From assembly GCF_003253485.1 (NCBI RefSeq), contig NZ_QKTX01000008.1:138902-202901 (forward strand): a DNA stretch of 64,000 nucleotides, written 5' to 3'. This DNA comes from Algoriphagus aquaeductus. Its GTDB lineage: Bacteria > Bacteroidota > Bacteroidia > Cytophagales > Cyclobacteriaceae. Under the pieces are notes generated by a model. The model had not been told where the DNA came from. It ran no database searches and saw nothing but the letters and a program-made list of their open reading frames with translations. The translations under genes and the position numbers were made by a program. Below, piece by piece: positions 1-8,700 of the stretch; the first letter of the stretch is position 1, and every line of letters starts with the position of its first letter.

Positions 1-722
1 CAAACTTGATAAAGTGCCTTTCCATTGGAGCTCTTTTTTCCTGATACGAAAAGAATCACATCATTTTCCTGAGCGAAGCGTTGCAGTTGGGGCTCCCTGT
101 TGGATACTTGCCTGCAGATCGAATCATTGGCGTTAAAGTCCAATTCGGTCAATTCTCCTTTGGCCTTTTTGATGCGGTCTTCTATTTTTTGAGACAATTC
201 GTAGAAACCTTTGGTGCTTTTGGTGGTCTGACTGAAAAGGGTCACCGGCTTTTGGTAATCGATTTTTTCCAGATCCGAATCCTCCATGACTACGATGGCT
301 TTCTCCAAAGTCTGCCCAGTCAGTCCAATGACTTCAGCGTGCCCCTTTTTACCATAGATGACAATCTGTCCATTCTCCCGCTCCATTTTATCGAATGCAT
401 TTTTCACTCGGTGCTGAAGCTTGAGTACCACAGGACAGGAGGCATCGATAAGCTCGATATTATTCTCAATGGCTGTTTTGTATGTTTCTGGAGGCTCTCC
501 GTGTGCTCTGATCAACACTTTGCAATTGCTGAGCTCTTGAAGCTGTTCCCTATCGATCACCACGAGGCCTTTTTCTCTCAGCCGCTTGACCTCCATGTCA
601 TTATGGACAATGTCTCCCAGACAATAAAGTCCGTCGCTATTTTCCATTTCGTCCTCTGCCATTTTGATGGCAAACTCTACTCCGAAACAGTAGCCTGAGT
701 TTTTATCAATGGTTACCTGCAT
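1..722 (-). CDS. ispH: 4-hydroxy-3-methylbut-2-enyl diphosphate reductase (IspH), 3' end beyond window
   Basis: IspH is the last enzyme of the MEP isoprenoid pathway. It reduces HMBPP to IPP and DMAPP in the cytoplasm using a [4Fe-4S] cluster. Reading left from the ATG at 722 gives about 240 codons, open to the window edge, so roughly the last 40-50 residues are missing. All three cluster-ligand contexts are visible: SGYCFGVEFA near residue 12, DASCPVV in the middle and NDSICRQVSNRE towards the end. The substrate-binding motif RAHGEPP is also present. The start overlaps the 3' end of cmk by 17 bp, so the two are very likely co-transcribed and translationally coupled. The polyprenyl synthase at 59090 consumes the product of this pathway. 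Identity is secure. Confidence 0.95.
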   Translation of the reverse strand, partial: MQVTIDKNSGYCFGVEFAIKMAEDEMENSDGLYCLGDIVHNDMEVKRLREKGLVVIDREQLQELSNCKVLIRAHGEPPETYKTAIENNIELIDASCPVVLKLQHRVKNAFDKMERENGQIVIYGKKGHAEVIGLTGQTLEKAIVVMEDSDLEKIDYQKPVTLFSQTTKSTKGFYELSQKIEDRIKKAKGELTELDFNANDSICRQVSNREPQLQRFAQENDVILFVSGKKSSNGKALYQV

Positions 723-1410
723 AGTCCTTTTCCTTTTTTATGACTTCCTTTGCAAGTCCTACGATCTGAGCCACTTGCTCGGCAAAAGCCAACTTACTCG
801 TATCAATTTCAATGGCGTCAGGCATTTTAGTCAGCGGGCTTTCTGCCCGTGAAGAATCAACCCGATCACGCTCTGCCAAATTCTTTTTTATTTCTTCCAG
901 ATCAACCAGTTCCCCTTTTTCTAAGAGCTCCTGTTGCCTCCGGGCTGCCCTGGTTTCCAGATCAGCCGTCATGAAAATTTTCAATTCTGCATCAGGAAAA
1001 ACAACTGAACCTATGTCCCTTCCATCCATCACCACCCCCTTTTTTCTACCCAATCGTTGCTGCTGAGCTACCAATTCCTTACGGATTTCTTTGATGGTTG
1101 CCACCTCACTTACACGTTCGGAAACCCGCATGGTTCTGATTTCATCTTCTACATTCAACCCATTAAGGTAGGTCTCTTGCTTCCTGGTATCCGGATTGAT
1201 TTGAAAGGTAATTTCCAGAGACTTTAATCCCTTTTCGACATCATGAGGATTAGAGGGAGATAAATAGTTTGTTAAAAAATGGAGTGTGGTAGCCCGATAC
1301 ATCGCACCCGAGTCAATGTAAGTGAACCCTAAATCCTTGGCTACTGCTTTTGCCGTCGAACTTTTTCCACATCCCGAATATCCATCTATGGCGATGACGA
1401 TTTTACCCAT
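706..1410 (-). CDS. cmk: Cytidylate kinase
   Basis: Cytoplasmic CMP/dCMP kinase: it phosphorylates CMP with ATP and recycles CMP from RNA turnover and lipid synthesis. The protein has 234 residues, the usual length. A P-loop GYSGCGKSS lies at residues 10-18, followed by the DSGAMYRA motif of the CMP-binding domain, DGRDIGSVVFPDA in the middle, and the arginine-rich RDRVDSSR lid region. A TTG directly precedes the ATG at 1410 in frame; I prefer the ATG. The 3' end overlaps the ispH start by 17 bp. The gene is divergent from ade. A TATATTTG element 37 bp upstream is a good -7 box, so the promoter for cmk-ispH probably lies there. Confidence 0.96.
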   Translation of the reverse strand: MGKIVIAIDGYSGCGKSSTAKAVAKDLGFTYIDSGAMYRATTLHFLTNYLSPSNPHDVEKGLKSLEITFQINPDTRKQETYLNGLNVEDEIRTMRVSERVSEVATIKEIRKELVAQQQRLGRKKGVVMDGRDIGSVVFPDAELKIFMTADLETRAARRQQELLEKGELVDLEEIKKNLAERDRVDSSRAESPLTKMPDAIEIDTSKLAFAEQVAQIVGLAKEVIKKEKDYAGNH

Positions 1411-1446
1411 CAAAAAAGCTGTCTTGGTTTACTGCTTAATTTTGGG

Positions 1447-1454
1447 CAAATATA
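1447..1454 (-). promoter_or_regulatory. -7 promoter element for cmk-ispH
   Basis: On the minus strand this reads TATATTTG, an exact match to the Bacteroidota -7 consensus TAnnTTTG, 37 bp before the cmk ATG. I see no clear TTTG -33 box at the usual spacing, so the call rests on one half of the promoter. Confidence 0.5.
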
Positions 1455-1540
1455 GTAGTTTTAATCTTAAACCATCCCGAAAGACTCCCCCCACTGGGAG
1501 TAAATAGTCTTGAAATTCACTGATTTTTATCAATCTACCC

Positions 1541-3172
1541 ATGAACATACAAGCCAACTTAGTAGACATCCCTAGCAAAAAGATTTACCCCGCCAAAGTG
1601 GCTGTGCAGGGTGGAAAAATCACCCAAATCCAAGAAATCCAACCCGATAAAGAGCTCCCTTTTTTAATGCCGGGATTTATCGATGCCCACGTTCACGTGG
1701 AGTCTTCCATGCTGGTTCCTTCGGAATTTGCCCGACTGGCCGTGGTGCATGGGACGGTCGCCACGATCTCAGACCCCCACGAGATCGCCAATGTCTGCGG
1801 CATGCAAGGCGTAGAATACATGATCGAAAACGGCAAACAGGTGCCCTTCCACTTTTTTTTCGGCGCGTCTTCCTGCGTGCCGGCCACTCCATTTGAAACC
1901 GCCGGAGGAGAAATCAATGCTGCCGATATCGAAAATCTGATGGCTCGACCCGAGATTCTTTACTTGGCCGAAATGATGAACTGGCCGGGGACAGTTCATC
2001 GAGATCCTGTAGTGATGGAAAAAATCCGGATTGCTCAGAAATACGGCAAACCCATCGACGGCCACGCGCCTGGCCTGATGGGAGAACTGGCAGAAAAATA
2101 TGTGTCCGCAGGGCCAAGCACGGATCACGAATGCTTCACTTATGCCGAAGCCTTGAGCAAAATCAAACTCGGGATGAAAATCTCCATTCGGGAAGGTTCG
2201 GCCGCCAAAAACTTTGAAGCGCTGATTGATCTGATCGACGACTATCCCGATATGATTCTATTTTGCTCCGACGACAAGCATCCTGACAATCTGGCCATCA
2301 GTCATATCAATGAACTCGCCGCCCGAGCAATCGCCAAGGGAAAAGAGGTGTTTGACGTGCTGAGAGCAGCCTGCCTCAATCCCATTACTCACTATTCCTT
2401 ACCGGTGGGTCAAGTCCGGGAAGGGGATCCAGCTGATTTTATTCTGGTCAAGGATCTGGAACAGTTTGAAGTCCTGGCCACTTATATCAAAGGCCAAAAG
2501 GTGGCCGAAAACGGAAAGACACTCATTCCCCGAGTCAACAATGAGGTCATCAATAATTTCAATACCTCGCTGAAAAAATCGGAAGATTTTCAACTCTACG
2601 CCTCCGGCACAAAAGTAAGGGTAATCGAAGCTCTCGACGGGCAACTGATCACCCCTGAGATCGAGGAAGAAATTTTGATTCACGACGAATTTGCAGAACC
2701 TAACCTGGAAAAAGACATTCTGAAAATCACCGTGGTCAACCGCTATCAGGATGCTCCTCCTGCGGTGGCTTTTATCAAAAACTTCGGTCTGAAAACCGGG
2801 GCCATCGCTTCTTCAGTCGGACATGACTCTCATAATATCATTGCAGTGGGAATCGATGACGAGTCTATCAGCAGAGCGGTGAATCTCCTGATCAAAGCAA
2901 AAGGCGGAATTTCAGCAGTTTCGGGAGAAAAGGAGGAGGTTCTCCCGCTACCCGTAGGAGGGATCATGTCTCCAGAAGACGGCTATCAGGTGGCCGAAGC
3001 CTATACCCGAATCGACCGGATGGCCAAGGAAATGGGTTCTAGCCTGAATTCCCCCTTTATGACCCTGAGCTTTATGGCCTTGCTGGTGATTCCGGATTTG
3101 AAATTGAGTGATAAGGGGTTATTTGATGGAAGGAATTTTAAGTTTATTGAGGTTTTTTCAGGAAATGATTAA
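1541..3172 (+). CDS. ade: Adenine deaminase
   Basis: Hydrolyses adenine to hypoxanthine and ammonia in purine salvage. The hypoxanthine can be used by the phosphoribosyltransferase at 16672. The protein has 543 residues, the normal length for the amidohydrolase-superfamily (Ade/YerA type) enzyme. The metal-binding motif HVHVESSM lies at residues 50-57, SDPHEIANV near residue 78, DGHAPGL near 174, and the late metal aspartate region FCSDDKHPDN near 241. The C-terminal domain carries VGHDSHNIIAVG and PLPVGGIMSP, which are diagnostic for adenine deaminase rather than other amidohydrolases. The start at the first ATG fits the family N-terminus. It is a monocistronic gene divergent from cmk. Confidence 0.95.
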   Translation: MNIQANLVDIPSKKIYPAKVAVQGGKITQIQEIQPDKELPFLMPGFIDAHVHVESSMLVPSEFARLAVVHGTVATISDPHEIANVCGMQGVEYMIENGKQVPFHFFFGASSCVPATPFETAGGEINAADIENLMARPEILYLAEMMNWPGTVHRDPVVMEKIRIAQKYGKPIDGHAPGLMGELAEKYVSAGPSTDHECFTYAEALSKIKLGMKISIREGSAAKNFEALIDLIDDYPDMILFCSDDKHPDNLAISHINELAARAIAKGKEVFDVLRAACLNPITHYSLPVGQVREGDPADFILVKDLEQFEVLATYIKGQKVAENGKTLIPRVNNEVINNFNTSLKKSEDFQLYASGTKVRVIEALDGQLITPEIEEEILIHDEFAEPNLEKDILKITVVNRYQDAPPAVAFIKNFGLKTGAIASSVGHDSHNIIAVGIDDESISRAVNLLIKAKGGISAVSGEKEEVLPLPVGGIMSPEDGYQVAEAYTRIDRMAKEMGSSLNSPFMTLSFMALLVIPDLKLSDKGLFDGRNFKFIEVFSGND

Positions 3173-3244
3173 ATCCTTAAGTTTAATTTTCCGTTCGGAG
3201 AAAAATAAAGCCCCCAACCTAACAGAATAAACCCAAGCTATATT

Positions 3245-5698
3245 TTGCCTCAACGTAAAGTCAGAAAATACTTCTCAATCCTTTTTTCAGGAGTTTTAGC
3301 CGTTTTCCTTTTTTCATTCACCTTCATCAGTGACCCCTTACCCAGGATTATCGCTTCTTTCCAACGATACCTTGCTGAGCTACCTGAGGAAAAAATCTAC
3401 CTCCACCAAGATCGGCAAATTTACGCCTCGGGAGAAACGATTTGGTTCAAAGCTTACCTGACCCAAGGACCTTTTCTCCTTCCCTCCACGCTTAGCAGCA
3501 CAATCTATGTCGAATTGATCGATGCTCAAAATCAACTCATCCAAAAGGAAATCATTTATTCGCCGGATGGCTTTGGCAGCGGCCAACTTCCTCTACCTGA
3601 TTCCTTGCAATCGGGCACTTACCTCCTGAGAGCTTATACCCAATGGATGAAAAACGTTGGGGAGGAATATTTCTTTCAGCGCCCCATCAAGGTTCTCTCC
3701 GAATTTTCTTCTCCCCGTCCACACGCTCAAACAGTCTCCGAACTTGATCTCCAATTTTTCCCGGAAGGGGGAAATCTGGTGGAGGGAATTCTCAGCAAGG
3801 TCGCCTTCAAAGCCTTGGATTCAAATGGCTTGGGCAAGAAAGTCAAAGGAAAAATCTTTGAAGGAACTCGGGAAATTGGATCATTCGAAAGCAATGTTTT
3901 AGGCATGGGTGTATTCGCCTTATTGCCCGAAAAAGGAAAAACCTACACTGTCCAAATCGAAGGGGATGATCAAACCTTCTCTTTGCCGGCCGCATTAGAA
4001 TCAGGACTGATCATGGCTGTGACCAATTCCCCAAAATCCGATGAAGTGGTCATCAAGTTTTTGACTTCGGGTAAGTCTCCCGGAAAATCCGTTTTTCTGG
4101 TGGCTCAAAGTCGCGGGCTGGTTTGTGCTACGGGACAAGTGGACCTTTCCAATCAGGTCGCTTTTGTAAGAATCAAGAAAAAAGAATTCCCAACCGGAAT
4201 CGCCCAGTTAGCTGCCTTAGATGAAAATGGGGTTCCTCTGGCGGAGCGGCTTATTTTTATCGATCACCAGGATCATTTACAGATCAAAATCACCACTGAC
4301 AAGGCTACCTATCAGCCCCGAGAACGGGTACGACTGGACATCGAGGCAAAAACCAAGGAGGGCAAACCCGCCATCGCCAATCTTTCACTCAGTGTGGTGG
4401 ATGCGGAACAGTTGGAAGAATCTGAACATGGAACCTCCATCCTCACTCACCTCTTACTTACTTCCGAGCTCAAGGGGCACATTGAAGAACCCGGCTATTA
4501 TTTCCATACCAAAAACTCCGATCGGGAAGAAGCCTTGGATTATTTGATGCTCACGCAAGGCTGGCGAAAATATACCATAATGGAGGCCTTGACGGGGACT
4601 CTTCCAGAGGCAAAATTTCCAAAAGAGCAGGGAATTACCATTCAAGGAACCCTTAAAAATACAAAAACAGGCCAAGCAGAGGCAGGAGGAACGATTTCCT
4701 TTCTGTCTCTCTATCCGGTAATTTCCTCGGAAAAAACGGTTACTGACACAAATGGAAAGTTTGAGTTGCGGGATCTTATCTTTTTTGACTCCACAGGAGT
4801 AATACTGGAAGGAAAATCGAAAAACAACCGAACGGACTTAGAGATCCTGTTGGAAAATGACGCTAAAAGGCCTTCTTCAGTGGCTTGGAACCCAAATCAA
4901 TGGCTTGGAAATACAGCTTCTGAACAAAAATTCATTTCCGAATCCACACTTAGAAAAAATATCAACCGGGCCATCGATCTCGACACGACAGCCTTTGTTC
5001 TGGATGGAGTGGAAATTCGGGGCAGAAAAATAGAGGAACCGAACTTCGGCCCACGAATCTATGGCAGCGGTACAGTCAACATGCAGGTAGCCGGAAATCC
5101 CGCTTTGGAAAATCTACTTCACCCGTTGGATCTGATCAAAGGCCGAGTTGCAGGCGTACAAGTCATCGGCAGTGGACAAACTTGGTCGGTAATCATCCGG
5201 GGTGTGGGGTCGATAAACAGCTCTTTAGAACCCCTGATCTTGGTGGATGATATTCCGGTTCAGTTGGAGTTTCTACATACCATTCCCGTACAGGAGATCG
5301 AGCGATTTTCGGTATGGAAAGGTGCCGATACCGCCATTTTCGGAGCTCGGGGAGCCAATGGAGCGATTACTTTTTATACCAAAAAAGGTAACTCCTCAGA
5401 CAAACTGGATACTCAGCCTTTACGAAAGCCCAATCCCAAAGGACTGAGAGGATACCAGGTGGAACGGGAGTTTTACTCACCCACCTACCTTCCGGAAGAT
5501 TTACCTTCCCCAAGACCCGGCCGCAGATTAACGCTCTTTTGGGCACCCATGATCCAAACCGACTCTACGGGAAAGGCGTCGGTCATATTCTACAACTCGG
5601 ATCGGGAAACCACGATCAAGGCTGAGGCCGAGGGAATAAGTCAGGAGGGGAAAGCGGGAAAATCCAACTACTTTTATTCAATTAAAAAGGACTTGTAA
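3245..5698 (+). CDS. Secreted MG2-domain protein with an orphan TonB-receptor plug domain
   Basis: An 817-residue envelope protein of a Bacteroidota-specific type. A basic N-terminus and a hydrophobic stretch (about residues 6-28) form a signal peptide. An alpha-2-macroglobulin MG2-like domain follows (about 46-140, with EKIYLHQDRQIY and GETIWFKAYL). Then come Ig/MG-like domains, a carboxypeptidase-regulatory-like segment (about 460-540), a TonB-receptor plug (about 612-716, with GRVAGVQV, IIRGVGSI and GARGANGAI), and a final MG-like domain. No 22-strand barrel follows the plug, so it is not a transporter by itself. No ATG precedes the signal peptide; TTG is the only plausible start. A propeller lipoprotein follows after 6 bp, probably in the same operon. 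The molecular function is unknown. Confidence 0.8.
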   Translation: MPQRKVRKYFSILFSGVLAVFLFSFTFISDPLPRIIASFQRYLAELPEEKIYLHQDRQIYASGETIWFKAYLTQGPFLLPSTLSSTIYVELIDAQNQLIQKEIIYSPDGFGSGQLPLPDSLQSGTYLLRAYTQWMKNVGEEYFFQRPIKVLSEFSSPRPHAQTVSELDLQFFPEGGNLVEGILSKVAFKALDSNGLGKKVKGKIFEGTREIGSFESNVLGMGVFALLPEKGKTYTVQIEGDDQTFSLPAALESGLIMAVTNSPKSDEVVIKFLTSGKSPGKSVFLVAQSRGLVCATGQVDLSNQVAFVRIKKKEFPTGIAQLAALDENGVPLAERLIFIDHQDHLQIKITTDKATYQPRERVRLDIEAKTKEGKPAIANLSLSVVDAEQLEESEHGTSILTHLLLTSELKGHIEEPGYYFHTKNSDREEALDYLMLTQGWRKYTIMEALTGTLPEAKFPKEQGITIQGTLKNTKTGQAEAGGTISFLSLYPVISSEKTVTDTNGKFELRDLIFFDSTGVILEGKSKNNRTDLEILLENDAKRPSSVAWNPNQWLGNTASEQKFISESTLRKNINRAIDLDTTAFVLDGVEIRGRKIEEPNFGPRIYGSGTVNMQVAGNPALENLLHPLDLIKGRVAGVQVIGSGQTWSVIIRGVGSINSSLEPLILVDDIPVQLEFLHTIPVQEIERFSVWKGADTAIFGARGANGAITFYTKKGNSSDKLDTQPLRKPNPKGLRGYQVEREFYSPTYLPEDLPSPRPGRRLTLFWAPMIQTDSTGKASVIFYNSDRETTIKAEAEGISQEGKAGKSNYFYSIKKDL

Positions 5699-5704
5699 TT
5701 AAAA

Positions 5705-6862
5705 ATGAGAAAATTATTTAGACTACTCACATTCAGTATTTTATTAAGTTGTTCGCCTCAGAATAAAGAGTCAACATTTTACTTAGATCAAGAAGCAGAG
5801 TACCCCATCTTGCTATCAGAAGTGCTAGAAAAAGATTTCTGGGAATTATTCAAGCTCGAAAGTGCAATTGAGTTAAAACTCTCCCAAGACTATTTTATTT
5901 CAACAATTTATCGACTTAAAGTACATCAAAACGAATACTTCGCTCTGGATGAGACCTTAGGAAATTTAATTCGATTTGATTCGAATGGTAAACCACTCAA
6001 TCGAATTGGGAAAATCGGAGAAGGTCCCGAAGAGTTGCCTAATTTCTCAGATTTTGGAATAGATGAGAGAGGGAATATCGTGATTGGAAGTGGATCCGGG
6101 AGGAAAGCATCCATTTATTCCAAGGAAGGTGAATTCCTTTACAGTATCAAATTCAAAGACCAGTTGGATCAGCTGGCGGTAGGCAACAACCATATTTTTG
6201 CATCCTTGACTTACTTTAATCAACTCAATAAGAATTTGGCCATCTACAACCTCGAAGGTGATACATTAAGGACCTATTTTCCATACAGTTCAGATGTATT
6301 TCCCATTTTACTAAAAAACATATCAGGACACCTTACCACGAATTTTAGCGGTTCAATCTTGTTTAATGAACCTGCCTCAGCCAAAATATTTGAAATCAAC
6401 GAGGAGCTGGAAATCAAACCAAAATTTCAATTCATTTCTGACACTGAACTTTGGGAAGAAAACGATAGACACAACCTCAACGGTTTTTTTGAAACACTTG
6501 GTGCTGCAAAACTCACTCATCTTAGAAGATTTTATGAAGAATCGGATCGATACCTTTTGTTCAATTTAAATAAGAAGCAAGACCAAGTTGTACGATACGT
6601 GATTGACCCAAGAATTGGCTTCTTTGATAAAAAAACCGGAAAGGCTTATTTAAGTAAAAAATCAGAATCGCTAGTGTTTACGGAAGGGCCTTTAGTTGCT
6701 GACCGGAATAATTTTACACTTTCAATTCCAAAGCAGGAATTAAAGAAACTGGTAGACAATGATCCAAATTGGTCAGGAATAAAAAATTTCATTGAGTTCA
6801 GTACCATTGAAACAGAAGAATACGACTCTCCGATTCTGTTGAAGTTTAGCGTTAGGGAGTAA
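5705..6862 (+). CDS. Six-bladed beta-propeller lipoprotein
   Basis: A 385-residue predicted lipoprotein: a short signal peptide ending in the lipobox LLSC, with Cys16 as the acylated residue. The rest looks like a six-bladed NHL/BF-type propeller common in Bacteroidota. Blade repeats include FALDETLGNLIRFD, GKPLNRIGKIGEGPEEL and NIVIGSGSGRKASIYS. The phrase IGxxGxGPxE is typical of this family. It starts 6 bp after the MG2/plug protein and probably shares its transcript. The ligand or partner is unknown. The coding sequence is visibly richer in A and T than its neighbours upstream. Confidence 0.72.
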   Translation: MRKLFRLLTFSILLSCSPQNKESTFYLDQEAEYPILLSEVLEKDFWELFKLESAIELKLSQDYFISTIYRLKVHQNEYFALDETLGNLIRFDSNGKPLNRIGKIGEGPEELPNFSDFGIDERGNIVIGSGSGRKASIYSKEGEFLYSIKFKDQLDQLAVGNNHIFASLTYFNQLNKNLAIYNLEGDTLRTYFPYSSDVFPILLKNISGHLTTNFSGSILFNEPASAKIFEINEELEIKPKFQFISDTELWEENDRHNLNGFFETLGAAKLTHLRRFYEESDRYLLFNLNKKQDQVVRYVIDPRIGFFDKKTGKAYLSKKSESLVFTEGPLVADRNNFTLSIPKQELKKLVDNDPNWSGIKNFIEFSTIETEEYDSPILLKFSVRE

Positions 6863-6907
6863 TTTCTGAATTTCCTGCTAAGATTCTTTCCCAAAAGCAG
6901 CGAAGAA

Positions 6908-6940
6908 AACCCTCCAAGGGTTCGGAACCCTTGGAGGGTT
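6908..6940. repeat. Perfect 15-bp inverted repeat built of palindromic halves
   Basis: Arms at 6908-6922 and 6926-6940 are perfect complements around a 3-base centre. Each arm is itself nearly palindromic (AACCC, five bases, GGGTT). There is no T-run on either side, so it is not a standard intrinsic terminator. It lies between the convergent ends of the propeller lipoprotein gene and prfC. It resembles the short intergenic palindromic elements of Bacteroidota genomes. I see only one copy in this window. Confidence 0.75.
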
Positions 6941-6947
6941 GAAGCCC

Positions 6948-8528
6948 CTAAAACTCCGAAGTAAAGTGGAACTCAATTTCGGGGTAGTTGTCCTGCACCA
7001 TTTGTAGCCATGACTTGGACTCGGCCATAAAGACCAACTTGTCGTCCTTGTCTCGGGCAATGTATCGATTCTTGGAGCGCACAAATTCATCCAATTGTTT
7101 TTTGTCCTTGCAGCTGATCCAGCAGGCCTTGTATAGGTTCATCGGATGAAACTCCACGGTGGCGTTGTATTCGTTTTTCAATCGGAATTGAATCACTTCA
7201 AATTGAAGTTGCCCGACCGTACCGACGACTTTCCGCTGTCCCATTTCGAAGGTGAATAGCTGCGCCACGCCTTCCTCCATCAATTGCTTCAGTCCTTTTT
7301 CCAATTGCTTGGTCTTCATCGCGTCCTTGTTGACCACCTCTCGGAAGATCTCCGGAGAAAAGCTCGGAATCCCCGTGAAGACCATGTTTTCCCCTTCGGT
7401 CAAGGTGTCTCCGATCTTTAGATTTCCTGTATCGTAAAGTCCGACAATATCCCCCGGAAAAGCCTCATCGATGATTTCCTTGTCCTGAGCCATAAACTGG
7501 GTCACATTGGAAAAACGAAGCGGCTTGGGTCCACGGACATGGTTGTAAGGCTTATTTCGCTCAAATTTACCCGAGCAGATTCTTAGGAAAGCGATTCGGT
7601 TCCGGTGATTCGGATCCATATTGGCGTGGATCTTAAAGACAAAGCCGGAGAATTTGGACTCTTCGGGATTTACTTCCCGCACATCGGTATCCCGACTCTT
7701 TGGAGTGGGGGCGATTTTGATGAAGGTGTCCAGCATTTCATTTACGCCGAAGTTATTTACTGCTGAACCGAAAAAGACAGGGGCGATTTTCCCTTCTAGA
7801 TACTCATTCACATCAAAATCAGGGTACACTCCCTCGATCAGATCCACATCTTCCCGGAGCTGAGCTGCATTTCCCGGGCCGATCAAGGCATCAAGTTGCG
7901 GGTCATCCAAGTTTTCAAACACCTGACGGTCATCGCTGAGCTTTCGCTGCGAAGGAGTGAAGAGGTTGAGCTTTTTCTCATAGAGATTATACACTCCTTT
8001 GAAGCCTTTTCCCATCCCGATTGGCCAGGAAAGCGGACGAACTTTGATATTAAGCTTGGTTTCTACCTCATCCAACAAATCATAAGGATCTCGGCCTTCC
8101 CGGTCAAGCTTATTGATAAAGCAGATCACCGGGGTATTTCGCATGCGGCAGACTTCCATCAGCTTTTCGGTCTGGATCTCAACGCCTTTCACACAATCGA
8201 TGACCATGATCACGGAATCCACCGCAGTCAAGGTACGGTAGGTGTCCTCCGCGAAGTCCTGGTGACCCGGCGTATCAAGGAGGTTGATTTTGACATCCTT
8301 GTATTCAAAACCCATCACCGAAGTCGCCACGGAAATGCCCCGTTGCTTTTCGATTTCCATCCAGTCGGATTTGGTAGCGGTGTCAATTTTGTTGGACTTG
8401 ACAGCACCAGCGGTCTGAATTGCCCCTCCGAAAAGGAGCAACTTTTCGGTCAAAGTGGTCTTTCCCGCATCCGGGTGTGCAATAATGGCAAACGTTCTCC
8501 GCTTTTTGATTTCCTCGGTCAAACTCAT
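6948..8528 (-). CDS. prfC: Peptide chain release factor 3
   Basis: A translational GTPase that removes RF1/RF2 from the ribosome after peptide release. The 526 residues match the family length. G1 AHPDAGKTT lies at residues 17-25, G3 is DTPGHQDF and G4 is NKLD. The RF3-specific stretches [10 protein letters not shown] and [14 protein letters not shown] are present, which separates it from EF-G. The C-terminal domain contains [13 protein letters not shown], also typical for RF3. The start is the first ATG. It forms a single-gene unit convergent with the propeller lipoprotein gene. A TACCTTTG box 21 bp upstream is a likely -7 element, leaving a very short leader. Confidence 0.97.
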   Translation of the reverse strand: MSLTEEIKKRRTFAIIAHPDAGKTTLTEKLLLFGGAIQTAGAVKSNKIDTATKSDWMEIEKQRGISVATSVMGFEYKDVKINLLDTPGHQDFAEDTYRTLTAVDSVIMVIDCVKGVEIQTEKLMEVCRMRNTPVICFINKLDREGRDPYDLLDEVETKLNIKVRPLSWPIGMGKGFKGVYNLYEKKLNLFTPSQRKLSDDRQVFENLDDPQLDALIGPGNAAQLREDVDLIEGVYPDFDVNEYLEGKIAPVFFGSAVNNFGVNEMLDTFIKIAPTPKSRDTDVREVNPEESKFSGFVFKIHANMDPNHRNRIAFLRICSGKFERNKPYNHVRGPKPLRFSNVTQFMAQDKEIIDEAFPGDIVGLYDTGNLKIGDTLTEGENMVFTGIPSFSPEIFREVVNKDAMKTKQLEKGLKQLMEEGVAQLFTFEMGQRKVVGTVGQLQFEVIQFRLKNEYNATVEFHPMNLYKACWISCKDKKQLDEFVRSKNRYIARDKDDKLVFMAESKSWLQMVQDNYPEIEFHFTSEF

Positions 8529-8548
8529 GGGTAGTAAAATTCAGGGGG

Positions 8549-8556
8549 CAAAGGTA
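8549..8556 (-). promoter_or_regulatory. -7 promoter element for prfC
   Basis: The minus strand reads TACCTTTG, an exact TAnnTTTG match 21 bp before the prfC ATG. The leader of the mRNA would be only about 15 nt. No perfect -33 TTTG is seen at the expected spacing. The upstream DNA instead holds the TTTACGA repeats. Confidence 0.5.
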
Positions 8557-8564
8557 AGAAAATG

Positions 8565-8700
8565 GATTTACGATTTTTGAATTACGATTTACGATATCAA
8601 ACCGAACCTCAACCCTGATTTTCAAAGGCTCAAACTTGTGGGTAAAAGGTTGAAGTCCAGTTTCCCGTCGTAAATCGTAAATCTGCCTTCGTAAATTCGC
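8565..8700. repeat. Cluster of TTTACGA-type repeats in direct and inverted orientation
   Basis: GATTTACGATTT (8565-8576) and AATTACGATTTACGATA (8580-8596) occur in forward orientation. CGTCGTAAATCGTAAATC (8666-8683) and TTCGTAAATTCG (8688-8699) are their inverted copies. A stem of ATTTACGA-like arms around a 70-bp centre can be drawn. The cluster fills the space between the start of prfC and the end of the histidine kinase gene and touches the kinase stop codon. Confidence 0.65.

Noticed and set aside
81..698. 205-residue open frame on the plus strand
   Set aside because: It is the antisense shadow of ispH, whose motifs (SGYCFGV, DASCPVV, ICRQVSNRE) are intact on the minus strand.
7896..8534. 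212-residue open frame opposite prfC
   Set aside because: Its sequence has no family resemblance and it lies fully within the well-supported release factor 3 gene.
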